From Pseudomonas fluorescens (lineage in GTDB: Bacteria; Pseudomonadota; Gammaproteobacteria; Pseudomonadales; Pseudomonadaceae), in contig NZ_CABVHY010000034.1 of NCBI RefSeq assembly GCF_902497875.1, forward strand, positions 1 to 64,000: 64,000 nt of DNA. The letters run 5' to 3'. Shown in pieces: positions 17,423-25,892 of the stretch. The notes beneath the pieces were generated by a model that was not told the DNA's origin, did no database searches, and saw only the letters and a list, made by a program, of their open reading frames with translations. Made by a program: the position numbers and the translations under genes. Each line of letters starts with the position of its first letter. The first letter of the stretch is position 1.

Positions 17423-18241
17423 ATGAAAAACCCCGCATTTGCCGTAGCCCTCAGCGCTGTTCTAAGTACTTCCTTTGTGGCCACCGCCCAAGCCGACAAG
17501 CTCGACGAGATCATTGGTTCGGGCAAGCTGCGTTGCGCCGTGACCCTCGACTTCCCGCCCATGGGCTTTCGTGATGAAGGCAACAAGCCCGCAGGTTTCG
17601 ACGTGGACTACTGCAATGACCTGGCGAAAATCCTCGGGGTCGATGCCGAAGTGGTTGAAACGCCATTCCCGGATCGAATTCCGGCACTGGTTTCCGGGCG
17701 TGCCGACGTGATCGTCGCCTCCACCTCAGACACCCTCGAACGGGCCAAGACCGTCGGCCTCACCGTGCCGTACTTCGCCTTCCAGATGGTGGTGCTGACC
17801 CGCGACAACACTGGCATTAACAGCTTCGCCGATATCAAAGGCAAAGCCCTGGGTAATACCAGCGGCACCTATGAAGCCATCGCCCTGGAAAAAGACGTGA
17901 AGAACTGGGGCAGTGGCACCTTCCGCGCCTATCAGTCGCAGAACGACACGCTGCTGGCAGTCGCCCAAGGCCACATCGACGCCACCGTGGTCACCAATAC
18001 CGTGGCCGCCGCTACACTTAAATCAGGTAAATACAAGAACCTGAAAATCGCCGGTAACGCGCCGTACGTGATCGACTACGTATCCCTCGGCGCCAAGCGC
18101 AACGAGTATGGCCTGCTCAACTATCTCAACCTGTTCGTCAACCAGCAGGTGCGCAGCGGACGTTACCAAGAGTTGTTCGTCAAATGGGTCGGCACCGAGA
18201 TCCCGCCGACCAACCTGACCGTGCCACAGGTCTACTACTGA
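17423..18241 (+). CDS. Amino-acid ABC transporter, periplasmic binding protein
   Basis: A 272-residue family 3 solute-binding protein. It has a signal peptide (KNPAFAVALSAVLSTSFVATAQA), then KLRCAVTLDFPPMGF, the family block GFDVDYCNDLAKILG and VIVASTSDTLERAKTVGLTVPY. Family 3 proteins bind polar amino acids; the setting argues for hydroxyproline isomers. The ATG at 17423 immediately precedes the signal peptide. An unrelated gene (aconitase X) is placed between it and the permeases, which supports co-use of transport and catabolism. Confidence 0.9.
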   Translation: MKNPAFAVALSAVLSTSFVATAQADKLDEIIGSGKLRCAVTLDFPPMGFRDEGNKPAGFDVDYCNDLAKILGVDAEVVETPFPDRIPALVSGRADVIVASTSDTLERAKTVGLTVPYFAFQMVVLTRDNTGINSFADIKGKALGNTSGTYEAIALEKDVKNWGSGTFRAYQSQNDTLLAVAQGHIDATVVTNTVAAATLKSGKYKNLKIAGNAPYVIDYVSLGAKRNEYGLLNYLNLFVNQQVRSGRYQELFVKWVGTEIPPTNLTVPQVYY

Positions 18242-18251
18242 GGTGTCCGGC

Positions 18252-20030
18252 ATGCCCAGGAGCACTTCCCTGACCGGGCGCAGCCTGGTCGCGGGCGCCG
18301 CCCAAGGCGCCCTGCTGTTCGCCGATGTCGGGCTGAGCTTCTGGGGCGGGGTCGACTCGTACAGTGGCGAGGTCATCGACCGTCACCACCCCCTCAGCGG
18401 CGAACACCTGGCCGGCCGCGTGCTGGCCATTCCCAGTGGCCGCGGCTCGTGCACCGGCAGCAGCGTGCTGATGGAACTGATCAGCAACGGTCACGCGCCC
18501 GCCGCACTGGTGCTGGCCGAAGCCGATGAGATCCTGACCCTTGGCGTGCTGGTGGCACAGACTATTTTCGAGCGTTCCCTGCCGGTGCTGTGCATCGGCC
18601 GGGAGGCCTTTTCCGCCTTGCGCGGCAAGGCCTTCGCCCGGGTCGAAGGCGCATCCGTGACGTTGTTCGAGCACCTGCCCGGCGATGCCTGGCAGGCACT
18701 CGCCAGCCCTTTGCAGACAGCAGCATCGGCCGCCACGATCGAACTCAGCGAGCTCGACCGGGCGCTGCTCGACGGCCAACATGGCAAGGCTGCCCAGGTG
18801 GCCATGCAGATCGTCCTGCGCATGGCCGAACTGCAAGGTGCCCACGGCCTGGTGGATGTCACCCAGGCACACATCGACGGCTGCATCTACACCGGCCCGG
18901 CGAGCCTGCGCTTTGCCGAACAACTGGTGCAATGGGGAGCAAAAGTACGGGTGCCGACCACCCTCAATTCGATTTCCGTCGACCAGCGTCGCTGGCGTGA
19001 GTTGGGCATCGACCCGGCCCTCGGCGAACCGGCCAGTGCCTTGGGCGATGCCTATATGGCGATGGGCGCGCAACTCAGCTTCACCTGCGCGCCCTACCTG
19101 CTCGACAGCGCGCCGAAAGCTGGCGAGCAGATCGTCTGGGCCGAATCCAATGCAGTGGTCTACGCCAACAGCGTGCTCGGTGCACGCACCCTGAAATACC
19201 CGGACTACCTGGATATCTGCATCGCCCTGACCGGCCGCGCGCCATTGATCGGCTGCCATCTGGAAGCGCATCGCAAAGCTTCTCTGCGAATCGAGTTGCC
19301 CGCTCTGGGCGAGCTGGACGATGCCTTCTACCCGCTGCTCGGTTATCACATCGGCGCCCTGGCGGGCAGCCGGATTCCGCTGGTGCTCGGGCTGGAAAAA
19401 ACTCGGCCAAGCCTCGACGACCTGAAAGCTTTCGGCGCGGCCTTCGCCACCACCTCCGCGGCGCCGTTGTTCCACATCGCCGGGGTGACTCCGGAGGCGC
19501 TCGACCCGACACAGGTACTGAATCCGGGTGATCCGCTGCCGGTGGAAAAAATCCGTCTGAAGGACCTGCTGCTGAGCTGGCGCGAGCTCAACAGTGCCCG
19601 CGACAACCGGGTGGATGTGGTCTCGCTGGGCAACCCGCATTTCTCCCTCAGCGAATTCGCCCACCTGGCGCGGCTGTGTCGGGGTCGGAAAAAGCACCCT
19701 GAAGTCGTCCTCGCCATCACCTGCGGCCGGGCGGTGCTGGAGCAGGCGCGCGAGGCCGGGCACATCGCCGTCATCGAAGCTTTCGGCGCGACCCTGGTCA
19801 CCGACACCTGCTGGTGCATGCTCGGCGAGCCGGTGATCCCGCTGGCCGCAAAAAACTTGATGACCAATTCCGGCAAGTACGCCCATTACGCACCCGGACT
19901 GGTCGGGCGCAAGGTGCACTTCGCCAGCCTCGCCGAATGCGTCGACGCTGCCTACAGCGCCACGGCCAGCGGTCGTCTGCCCGCCTGGCTGCAAGCGGCC
20001 GCCCCTCTGGAGAATCCCGCGCATGTTTGA
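18252..20030 (+). CDS. Aconitase X, cis-3-hydroxy-L-proline dehydratase (DUF126-DUF521 fusion)
   Basis: A 592-residue protein. The first ~135 residues are the small (DUF126) part, with SGRGSCTGSSVLMELI and ALVLAEADEIL. The rest is the large (DUF521) part, with AQVAMQIVLRMAELQGA, the Fe-S type cysteines in ITCGRAV and TDTCWCML, and TNSGKYAHYAPG at the end. Aconitase X enzymes of this fused type dehydrate cis-3-hydroxy-L-proline to 1-pyrroline-2-carboxylate. The ATG at 18252 has GAGG at 18239; the stop overlaps the next permease start by eight bases. It lies inside an amino-acid ABC operon, so substrate import and first step are co-expressed. Confidence 0.85.
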   Translation: MPRSTSLTGRSLVAGAAQGALLFADVGLSFWGGVDSYSGEVIDRHHPLSGEHLAGRVLAIPSGRGSCTGSSVLMELISNGHAPAALVLAEADEILTLGVLVAQTIFERSLPVLCIGREAFSALRGKAFARVEGASVTLFEHLPGDAWQALASPLQTAASAATIELSELDRALLDGQHGKAAQVAMQIVLRMAELQGAHGLVDVTQAHIDGCIYTGPASLRFAEQLVQWGAKVRVPTTLNSISVDQRRWRELGIDPALGEPASALGDAYMAMGAQLSFTCAPYLLDSAPKAGEQIVWAESNAVVYANSVLGARTLKYPDYLDICIALTGRAPLIGCHLEAHRKASLRIELPALGELDDAFYPLLGYHIGALAGSRIPLVLGLEKTRPSLDDLKAFGAAFATTSAAPLFHIAGVTPEALDPTQVLNPGDPLPVEKIRLKDLLLSWRELNSARDNRVDVVSLGNPHFSLSEFAHLARLCRGRKKHPEVVLAITCGRAVLEQAREAGHIAVIEAFGATLVTDTCWCMLGEPVIPLAAKNLMTNSGKYAHYAPGLVGRKVHFASLAECVDAAYSATASGRLPAWLQAAAPLENPAHV

Positions 20031-20688
20031 TTACACCTTCCAATGGCGCGCAACCCTGCGCGCCCTGCCGGACATGCTCGGTGGCGCCTGGGTCACTTTC
20101 GAGACCGCCGCGCTGTCGATGATCTTCGGCGTGTTGATCGCCCTGGCCCTGACGGTGATGCGCGAAACCCGACACCCATTGTTGCGCGGCATCGGCAACG
20201 GCTGGGTATCGATCGCCCGTAACACCCCGTCGCTGTTCCAGATCTACGTCCTGTACTTCGGCCTCGGTTCGCTCGGTTTGCATGTCAGTTCCTGGTTCGC
20301 CCTGCTGGCCGGGATCACCTTCAACAATGCCGGCTACCTGGCGGAGAACTTTCGCGGCGGCCTCAAGGCAGTGCCCGACACCCAAGTGCGTGCCGCCCGT
20401 TCGCTGGGCATGAGTGCCTTCCAGGCCTACCGGATGATTATCGTCCCGCAACTGCTGCGGATCGTCTTCTACCCGCTGAGCAACCAGATGGTCTGGGCGG
20501 TGCTGATGACCTCGCTGGGAGTAATCGTCGGGCTGAACAATGACCTCACCGGGGTGACCCAGGATTACAACGTCAAGACCTTCCGCACCTTCGAATACTT
20601 CGCCATCGCCGCGGTGCTGTATTACCTGATTGCCAAGGCGATCGTCGCGGCAGCCCGGCTGATGGCCTGGCGGCTGTTCCGTTACTGA
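20023..20688 (+). CDS. Amino-acid ABC transporter permease 1
   Basis: A 221-residue HisM/GlnP-type inner-membrane permease with a TM segment at GAWVTFETAALSMIFGVLIA. The cytoplasmic EAA-like loop reads VRAARSLGMSAFQAYRMIIVPQ. It starts eight bases inside the aconitase X gene and is followed by the second permease after a 10-base gap. With the product of 20699 it should form the membrane channel for the importer. Confidence 0.9.
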   Translation: MFDYTFQWRATLRALPDMLGGAWVTFETAALSMIFGVLIALALTVMRETRHPLLRGIGNGWVSIARNTPSLFQIYVLYFGLGSLGLHVSSWFALLAGITFNNAGYLAENFRGGLKAVPDTQVRAARSLGMSAFQAYRMIIVPQLLRIVFYPLSNQMVWAVLMTSLGVIVGLNNDLTGVTQDYNVKTFRTFEYFAIAAVLYYLIAKAIVAAARLMAWRLFRY

Positions 20689-20698
20689 GGAGCTGTTC

Positions 20699-21349
20699 AT
20701 GTTTTCCACCAGTTTTTCCTGGAACGACCTACTGTTCCTGCTCGATGGCGCCTGGGTCACGCTGCAACTGACCTGCTGGGCGATCATCCTCGGTTCCTTT
20801 GCCGGGTTGCTGTTCGGCCTGCTGCGGGCCCTGTTGCCGCGGGCCAGCCTGCCACTGGCCTGGGTACTGGATGTGTTTCGCAGCGTGCCGCTGCTGATCC
20901 AGTTCGTCCTGTTCAACTCGCTCAAAAGCATCGTCGGCTTGAACATCAGCGCGTTCAGCGTCGGCTGCATCGTGCTCGGGGTCTACGCCGCCGCGTACTT
21001 CACCGAGATCGTGCGCAGCGGCGTGCTCTCCGTGCCGTTCACCCTGCGCCGGGCCAGTCGTTCGCTGGGCCTGAGCTTCCTCCAGGACCTGCGCTGGATC
21101 GTCCTGCCGATGGCCACGCGGGTGGCCTTCCCCGGCTGGCTGAACCTGGTGCTCAGCGTGATGAAAGACACCGCGCTGGTGATGTGGATCGGCATCGTCG
21201 AGCTGCTGCGCGCCTCGCAAACCATCGTCACCCGCATCCAGGAACCGCTGCTGGTGCTGTGCATCGCGGGCCTCATCTACTACGTCATGAGCCTGGTGGT
21301 CGCTCGCCTCGGCGCTCGTCTGGAAAGAAGGTGGCAAGAAAATGATTGA
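20699..21349 (+). CDS. Amino-acid ABC transporter permease 2
   Basis: A 216-residue permease homologous to its neighbour, with GAWVTLQLTCWAIILGSFAG at the first membrane segment and the EAA loop LRRASRSLGLSFLQDLRWIVLP. GAGG stands eight bases before the ATG. The stop overlaps the ATPase start by eight bases. Confidence 0.9.
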   Translation: MFSTSFSWNDLLFLLDGAWVTLQLTCWAIILGSFAGLLFGLLRALLPRASLPLAWVLDVFRSVPLLIQFVLFNSLKSIVGLNISAFSVGCIVLGVYAAAYFTEIVRSGVLSVPFTLRRASRSLGLSFLQDLRWIVLPMATRVAFPGWLNLVLSVMKDTALVMWIGIVELLRASQTIVTRIQEPLLVLCIAGLIYYVMSLVVARLGARLERRWQEND

Positions 21350-22064
21350 GATCGACAACGTACACAAATCCTTCGGCAACCTCGAAGTGGTCAAGGGCGT
21401 CAACCTGACGGTGAACAAGGGCGAGGTGGTGTCGATCATCGGCGGCTCCGGCTCGGGTAAATCGACCCTGCTGATGTGCATCAACGGCCTGGAACCGATC
21501 CAGAAAGGCAACATCCGCGTCGATGGTGTCGAGGTCCACCACAGCACCACCGACCTCAATCGTCTGCGGCAGAAAATCGGCATCGTCTTCCAGCAATGGA
21601 ACGCCTTCCCGCACCTGACCGTGCTGGAAAACGTGATGCTGGCGCCGCGCAAAGTGCTCGGCAAAAGCAAGGCAGAAGCTGAAGAACTGGCGGTTAAGCA
21701 ACTGACCCACGTCGGTCTGGGCGACAAGCTCAAAGCCTTTCCCGGCAAGCTCTCAGGCGGCCAGCAACAGCGCATGGCCATCGCCCGCGCTTTGGCCATG
21801 TCGCCGGACTACATGCTGTTCGACGAAGCCACTTCGGCCCTCGACCCGCAACTGGTGGGCGAGGTATTGGACACCATGCGCATGCTCGCCGAAGACGGCA
21901 TGACCATGGTCCTGGTGACCCACGAGATCCGCTTCGCCCGCGATGTGTCGGACCGCGTGGCGTTCTTTCGCAATGGCCTGGTGCATGAAATCGGCTCGCC
22001 GGACCAGGTGATTGGCAACCCGGTGCACGCGGAAACCGCGGCCTTTCTCAGATCAGTGAAATAA
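21342..22064 (+). CDS. Amino-acid ABC transporter ATP-binding protein
   Basis: A 240-residue ATPase of the GlnQ/HisP group. Walker A is GGSGSGKST near residue 35, the Q-loop FQQWNAFPH, the signature LSGGQQQR, Walker B YMLFDEATSALD and the switch His in VLVTHE. It ends the transporter operon; a REP pair follows directly. Confidence 0.92.
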   Translation: MIEIDNVHKSFGNLEVVKGVNLTVNKGEVVSIIGGSGSGKSTLLMCINGLEPIQKGNIRVDGVEVHHSTTDLNRLRQKIGIVFQQWNAFPHLTVLENVMLAPRKVLGKSKAEAEELAVKQLTHVGLGDKLKAFPGKLSGGQQQRMAIARALAMSPDYMLFDEATSALDPQLVGEVLDTMRMLAEDGMTMVLVTHEIRFARDVSDRVAFFRNGLVHEIGSPDQVIGNPVHAETAAFLRSVK

Positions 22065-22070
22065 CCCAAT

Positions 22071-22172
22071 GGCCCATCGCGAGCAGGCTCGCTCCCACAG
22101 GGTTTGGCGGCGCACACAAAATCGGTGGCCTACACAGATCAATGTGGGAGCGAGCCTGCTCGCGATGGGGCC
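22071..22172. repeat. REP pair in inverted orientation
   Basis: GGCCCATCGCGAGCAGGCTC and following bases (22071-22099) are repeated inverted at 22143-22172 around a 43-base spacer. This is the common Pseudomonas REP doublet; it can stabilise or end the transporter mRNA. Confidence 0.85.
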
Positions 22173-22198
22173 TTAACAGACAAAACAAGGAGCAGGCA

Positions 22199-23227
22199 AT
22201 GCGCTCATCAAAAATCATTCATGTAGTCAGCTGTCACGCCGAAGGCGAAGTCGGCGACGTGATCGTCGGTGGCGTCGCCCCGCCACCCGGGGCCACGGTG
22301 TGGGAACAGTCACGCTGGATCGCCAAGGACCAGACCCTGCGCAACTTCGTGCTCAACGAACCCCGTGGCGGGGTGTTCCGCCACGTCAACCTGTTAGTGC
22401 CGGCCAAGGACCCGCGGGCGCAGATGGCCTGGATCATCATGGAACCGGCCGACACGCCGCCGATGTCCGGTTCCAACTCGCTGTGCGTGGCCACGGTGCT
22501 GCTGGACAGTGGCATCCTGCCGATGACCGAACCGCAAACCCGGCTGGTGCTCGAAGCGCCCGGCGGGCTGATCGAGGTCGTGGCCGATTGCCGCGACGGC
22601 AAGGTCGAACGGGTGGAAATCAAGAACGTGCCGTCCTTCGCGGATCGTCTCGATGCCTGGATCGAAGTCGAAGGCCTCGGCTCATTGCAGGTCGACACCG
22701 CTTATGGCGGCGATAGCTTCGTGATCGCCGATGCTCAGCGCCTGGGCTTTTCCATCTGTCCCGACGAGGCTGCGGAACTGGTCGAGGTCGGGCTGAAAAT
22801 CACCCGTGCGGCCAACGAACAACTGGGCTTCGTCCATCCGCTGAACCCCGAGTGGTCGCATATTTCCTTCTGCCAGATCGCCGCGCCCATAGTCGTAGAA
22901 AATGGCATCGCCACGGGGGCCAACGCAGTGGTGATTCAACCCGGCAAGATCGACCGTTCGCCGACCGGCACCGGCTGCTCGGCGCGCATGGCGGTGTTGC
23001 ACGCCAAGGGGCTGATGCAGGTCGGTGAGAAGTTTATCGGCCGCTCGATTATCGGTTCCGAGTTCCACTGCCGGATCGATTCGCTGACCGAAGTGGCTGG
23101 ACGCCCGGCCATCTACCCGTGCATTTCCGGTAGAGCCTGGATCACCGGCACCCACCAACTGCTGCTCGATCCGAGCGACCCCTGGCCACAAGGCTACCGA
23201 CTCTCAGACACCTGGCCTGGCGCCTGA
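22199..23227 (+). CDS. Proline racemase family protein, probable trans-3-hydroxy-L-proline dehydratase
   Basis: A 342-residue paralogue of the epimerase at 12821. The positions of the two catalytic Cys are changed: the first motif reads MSGSNSLC (Ser90 for Cys) and the second SPTGTGC (Thr256 for Cys). Loss of the second Cys is typical of trans-3-hydroxy-L-proline dehydratases, which remove water instead of epimerising. The Ser at the first position is less usual and makes the assignment tentative. The product 1-pyrroline-2-carboxylate would be used by the reductase at 27613. The ATG at 22199 follows AAGGAG. Confidence 0.75.
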   Translation: MRSSKIIHVVSCHAEGEVGDVIVGGVAPPPGATVWEQSRWIAKDQTLRNFVLNEPRGGVFRHVNLLVPAKDPRAQMAWIIMEPADTPPMSGSNSLCVATVLLDSGILPMTEPQTRLVLEAPGGLIEVVADCRDGKVERVEIKNVPSFADRLDAWIEVEGLGSLQVDTAYGGDSFVIADAQRLGFSICPDEAAELVEVGLKITRAANEQLGFVHPLNPEWSHISFCQIAAPIVVENGIATGANAVVIQPGKIDRSPTGTGCSARMAVLHAKGLMQVGEKFIGRSIIGSEFHCRIDSLTEVAGRPAIYPCISGRAWITGTHQLLLDPSDPWPQGYRLSDTWPGA

Positions 23228-23301
23228 CACTCACTCAGACAAACGGCGACCAAAACCCCTGATTATTTTTGAAAAAGCACTAGCCGAGTATCGGCATTTA
23301 A

Positions 23302-23319
23302 AATATCGTATACGAAATA
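23302..23319. promoter_or_regulatory. GTATAC palindrome upstream of the deaminase gene
   Basis: AATATCGTATACGAAATA carries the core TCGTATACGA at 23306-23315, 27 bases before the ATG at 23343. The 19 bases at 23300-23318 are identical to those at 17360-17378. Its closeness to the ribosome site suggests repression by blocking initiation or early elongation. Confidence 0.6.
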
Positions 23320-23342
23320 CAATTAACGAACCGGAGGCAACA

Positions 23343-24260
23343 ATGAGCAAGCGCATAAACTGGAGTGGTGTCTTCCCCGCGGTGACCACTCAATTCAACG
23401 ATGACTTCTCGATCAACCTGGAAAAGACCCACCAGGTGATTTCCAACGTGATCCGTGACGGCGTCTCGGGCCTGGTGGTGTGCGGTTCGGTGGGGGAAAA
23501 CACCTCGCTGAGCGCCGAAGAAAAAATCGCCGTGACCGAAGTCGCGGTAGACGCCTCCCGCGGCCGGGTGCCGGTGATCTGCGGTGTGGCCGAATTCACC
23601 AGCGTGCAGGCGGCCAAGGTTGCCAACGCGGTGCGCAAGGTCGGCGTCGACGGGGTGATGCTGATGCCGGCGCTGGTCTACGGCTCCAAGCCGTTCGAGA
23701 CCGCCGAGCACTACCGCTACGTGGCAAAGAACGCCGACGTACCGCTGATGGTCTACAACAACCCGCCGATCTACAAAAACGACGTAACCCCGGACATCCT
23801 GATTTCCCTGGCCGACTGCGACAACGTGGTGTGCTTCAAGGATTCATCCGGCGACACCCGACGTTTCATCGACGTGCGCAATGAAGTCGGCGATCGTTTC
23901 GTGCTGTTCGCAGGTCTGGACGACGTGGTGCTGGAAAGCATCGCGGTGGGTGCCGAAGGTTGGGTCTCGGGCATGTCCAACGTGTTCCCGAAAGAAGGCG
24001 AAACCATCTTCCGTCTGGCCAAGGCCGGTCGTTTCGCCGAGGCCATGCCGATTTACGAGTGGCTGATGCCGATCCTGCACCTCGACGCCCGTGCCGACCT
24101 GGTGCAGTGCATCAAGCTCTGCGAAGCCATCGCCGGTCGCGGCAGCGCCCTGACCCGTCCGCCACGCCTGGCCCTGCCGGAAGCCGATCGGGTTTTCGTT
24201 GAGCAGATTATGGCCAAGGCTTTGGCTAATCGTCCGGAGTTGCCGGACGTCGGTCTCTGA
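23343..24260 (+). CDS. lhpC: DapA/NAL-family 1-pyrroline-4-hydroxy-2-carboxylate deaminase
   Basis: A 305-residue class I aldolase-type TIM barrel. The Schiff-base lysine is in VVCFKDSSGD near residue 163 and the family tyrosine in LMVYNNPP. It also has CGSVGENTSLSAEEK in place of the dihydrodipicolinate synthase substrate loop. In hydroxyproline loci this member converts 1-pyrroline-4-hydroxy-2-carboxylate to alpha-ketoglutarate semialdehyde and ammonia. The epimerase, dehydrogenase and semialdehyde dehydrogenase genes around it support that role. GGAGG precedes the ATG. Confidence 0.85.
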   Translation: MSKRINWSGVFPAVTTQFNDDFSINLEKTHQVISNVIRDGVSGLVVCGSVGENTSLSAEEKIAVTEVAVDASRGRVPVICGVAEFTSVQAAKVANAVRKVGVDGVMLMPALVYGSKPFETAEHYRYVAKNADVPLMVYNNPPIYKNDVTPDILISLADCDNVVCFKDSSGDTRRFIDVRNEVGDRFVLFAGLDDVVLESIAVGAEGWVSGMSNVFPKEGETIFRLAKAGRFAEAMPIYEWLMPILHLDARADLVQCIKLCEAIAGRGSALTRPPRLALPEADRVFVEQIMAKALANRPELPDVGL

Positions 24261-24332
24261 GTGATTGCCGGGCCGGCCCTTGCGGCCCCGGCCCGGCTTA
24301 CCTGTCTTTGCGCCCCTACAGGAAACGCCAGC

Positions 24333-25730
24333 ATGCCCACTCCTCAACACGGCTCCAGCGCAACCACCCCTTCGGGACTGAAACGAGTGGTGGCCGCCGC
24401 CATGGCCGGCACCGTCGCCGAATGGTATGAATTCTTCCTCTACGGCACCGCCTCGGCACTGGTCTTCGGCCAGCTGTTCTTTCGCCAGACCGACAGCCCG
24501 ATCGACGGCATCATCGCCGCCTTCGCCCTGTATGCCGTGGGCTTCCTCGCCCGCCCATTAGGTGGTCTGGTGTTCGGTCACTACGGTGACAAGTTCGGCC
24601 GCAAGCGCCTGCTGCAACTGAGCCTGGTGGTGGTCGGCATCACTACCTTCCTGATGGGCTGCCTGCCCGGTTTCGACCAAATCGGCTACGCGGCGCCAGT
24701 GTTACTGGTGCTGCTGCGGCTGATCCAGGGCTTCGCTTTCGGCGGCGAATGGGGCGGCGCGATTCTGCTGGTGTCCGAACATTGTCCGGACAATCGCCGG
24801 GGCTTCTGGGCCAGTTGGCCGCAAGCCGGTGTCCCGGCCGGCAACCTGGTGGCCACCGTCGCCCTGCTGCTGTTGTCGTCGAACCTGTCGGAGGAGCAAT
24901 TCCTCGCCTGGGGCTGGCGCGTGGCGTTCTGGTTCTCGGCAGTGGTGGTGCTGATCGGCTACTGGATTCGCACCAGCGTCGATGACGCGCCGATCTTCAA
25001 GCAAGCCCAGGCTCGTCAGGCACAGAACAAGCAACAGCAACTGGGCGTGGTCGAAGTGTTGCGTCACCACTGGCGCGCAGTGCTGGTCGGCATCGGTGCG
25101 CGGTTCGCCGAGAACATCCTCTACTACACGGTCGTGACGTTCTCGATTACCTACCTGAAACTGGTGGTGCACAAGGACACCTCAGAGATTCTGTTTCTGA
25201 TGTTCGGCGCGCACTTTCTGCACTTCTTCATGATCCCGCTGATGGGCTATCTGTCCGACCTGGTCGGGCGCAAACCGGTGTACCTGACCGGCGCGATCCT
25301 CACCGCCTTCTGGGGCTTCGTCGGCTTCCCGATGATGGACACCGGCAACAACTGGCTGATCATCGCGGCGATCACCCTGGGCCTGGCTATCGAGTCGATG
25401 ACCTACGCACCCTACTCGGCGCTGATGGCCGAAATGTTCCCGACCCACGTGCGCTACACCGCGCTGTCCCTGTGCTACCAGGTGGCGCCGATCTTCGCCG
25501 GCTCCCTGGCGCCGCTGATTGCCATCACCCTGCTCAACAAGTACCACAGCTCGACACCGATCGCCTGGTACCTGGTCGGTGCGTCGCTGATCTCCATCGT
25601 CGCCGTCGGCCTGACCCGGGAAACCCGCGGCAAGTCGTTGCACCAGGTGGACGCCGAATCCGCCGCGCGCATCGCCGCCCTGGACAACGCCGAACCGGCC
25701 GCCACACGCCGGGGCGATTCGTTGGCTTGA
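24333..25730 (+). CDS. MFS transporter, metabolite:H+ symporter type
   Basis: A 465-residue, 12-helix carrier of the metabolite:H+ symporter subfamily (ProP, KgtP, ShiA). Early signs are GTVAEWYEFFLYGTASALVF and the loop motif GHYGDKFGRKRLL, with EVLRHHWRAVLVGIGARFAEN in the middle. A related MFS gene occurs in the P. aeruginosa hydroxyproline locus. It probably imports hydroxyproline or a betaine form of it; the substrate is not visible in the sequence. The ATG at 24333 follows AGGAAA. Confidence 0.85.
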   Translation: MPTPQHGSSATTPSGLKRVVAAAMAGTVAEWYEFFLYGTASALVFGQLFFRQTDSPIDGIIAAFALYAVGFLARPLGGLVFGHYGDKFGRKRLLQLSLVVVGITTFLMGCLPGFDQIGYAAPVLLVLLRLIQGFAFGGEWGGAILLVSEHCPDNRRGFWASWPQAGVPAGNLVATVALLLLSSNLSEEQFLAWGWRVAFWFSAVVVLIGYWIRTSVDDAPIFKQAQARQAQNKQQQLGVVEVLRHHWRAVLVGIGARFAENILYYTVVTFSITYLKLVVHKDTSEILFLMFGAHFLHFFMIPLMGYLSDLVGRKPVYLTGAILTAFWGFVGFPMMDTGNNWLIIAAITLGLAIESMTYAPYSALMAEMFPTHVRYTALSLCYQVAPIFAGSLAPLIAITLLNKYHSSTPIAWYLVGASLISIVAVGLTRETRGKSLHQVDAESAARIAALDNAEPAATRRGDSLA

Positions 25731-25736
25731 GCCCAA

Positions 25737-25834
25737 AAGATCGCAGCCTTCGGCAGCTCCTACACACGCCGCATACACCCGACAATCCGCGGTTGTACCC
25801 GATCCCCGTAGGAGCTGCCGCAGGCTGCGATCTT
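25737..25834. repeat. REP-like inverted repeat
   Basis: A 27-base arm at 25737-25763 (AGATCGCAGCC...CTCCTAC) is repeated inverted at 25808-25834 with few mismatches. It separates the MFS gene from the aldehyde dehydrogenase gene and differs in sequence from the REP pairs at 22071 and 27501. Confidence 0.75.
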
Positions 25835-25892
25835 GGCAATCTGACAAACAGCAAAAGACTTGCCTGAGCCCCCTTCCCGAAAGGAATTTTCC

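Noticed and set aside
18180..20024. 614-codon open frame on the - strand
   Set aside because: Antisense to aconitase X. The composition is Gly/Gln/His-rich without motifs.
22071..22172. CRISPR-like spacing of repeats
   Set aside because: Only two inverted copies are present, of known REP type, and no cas genes are seen.
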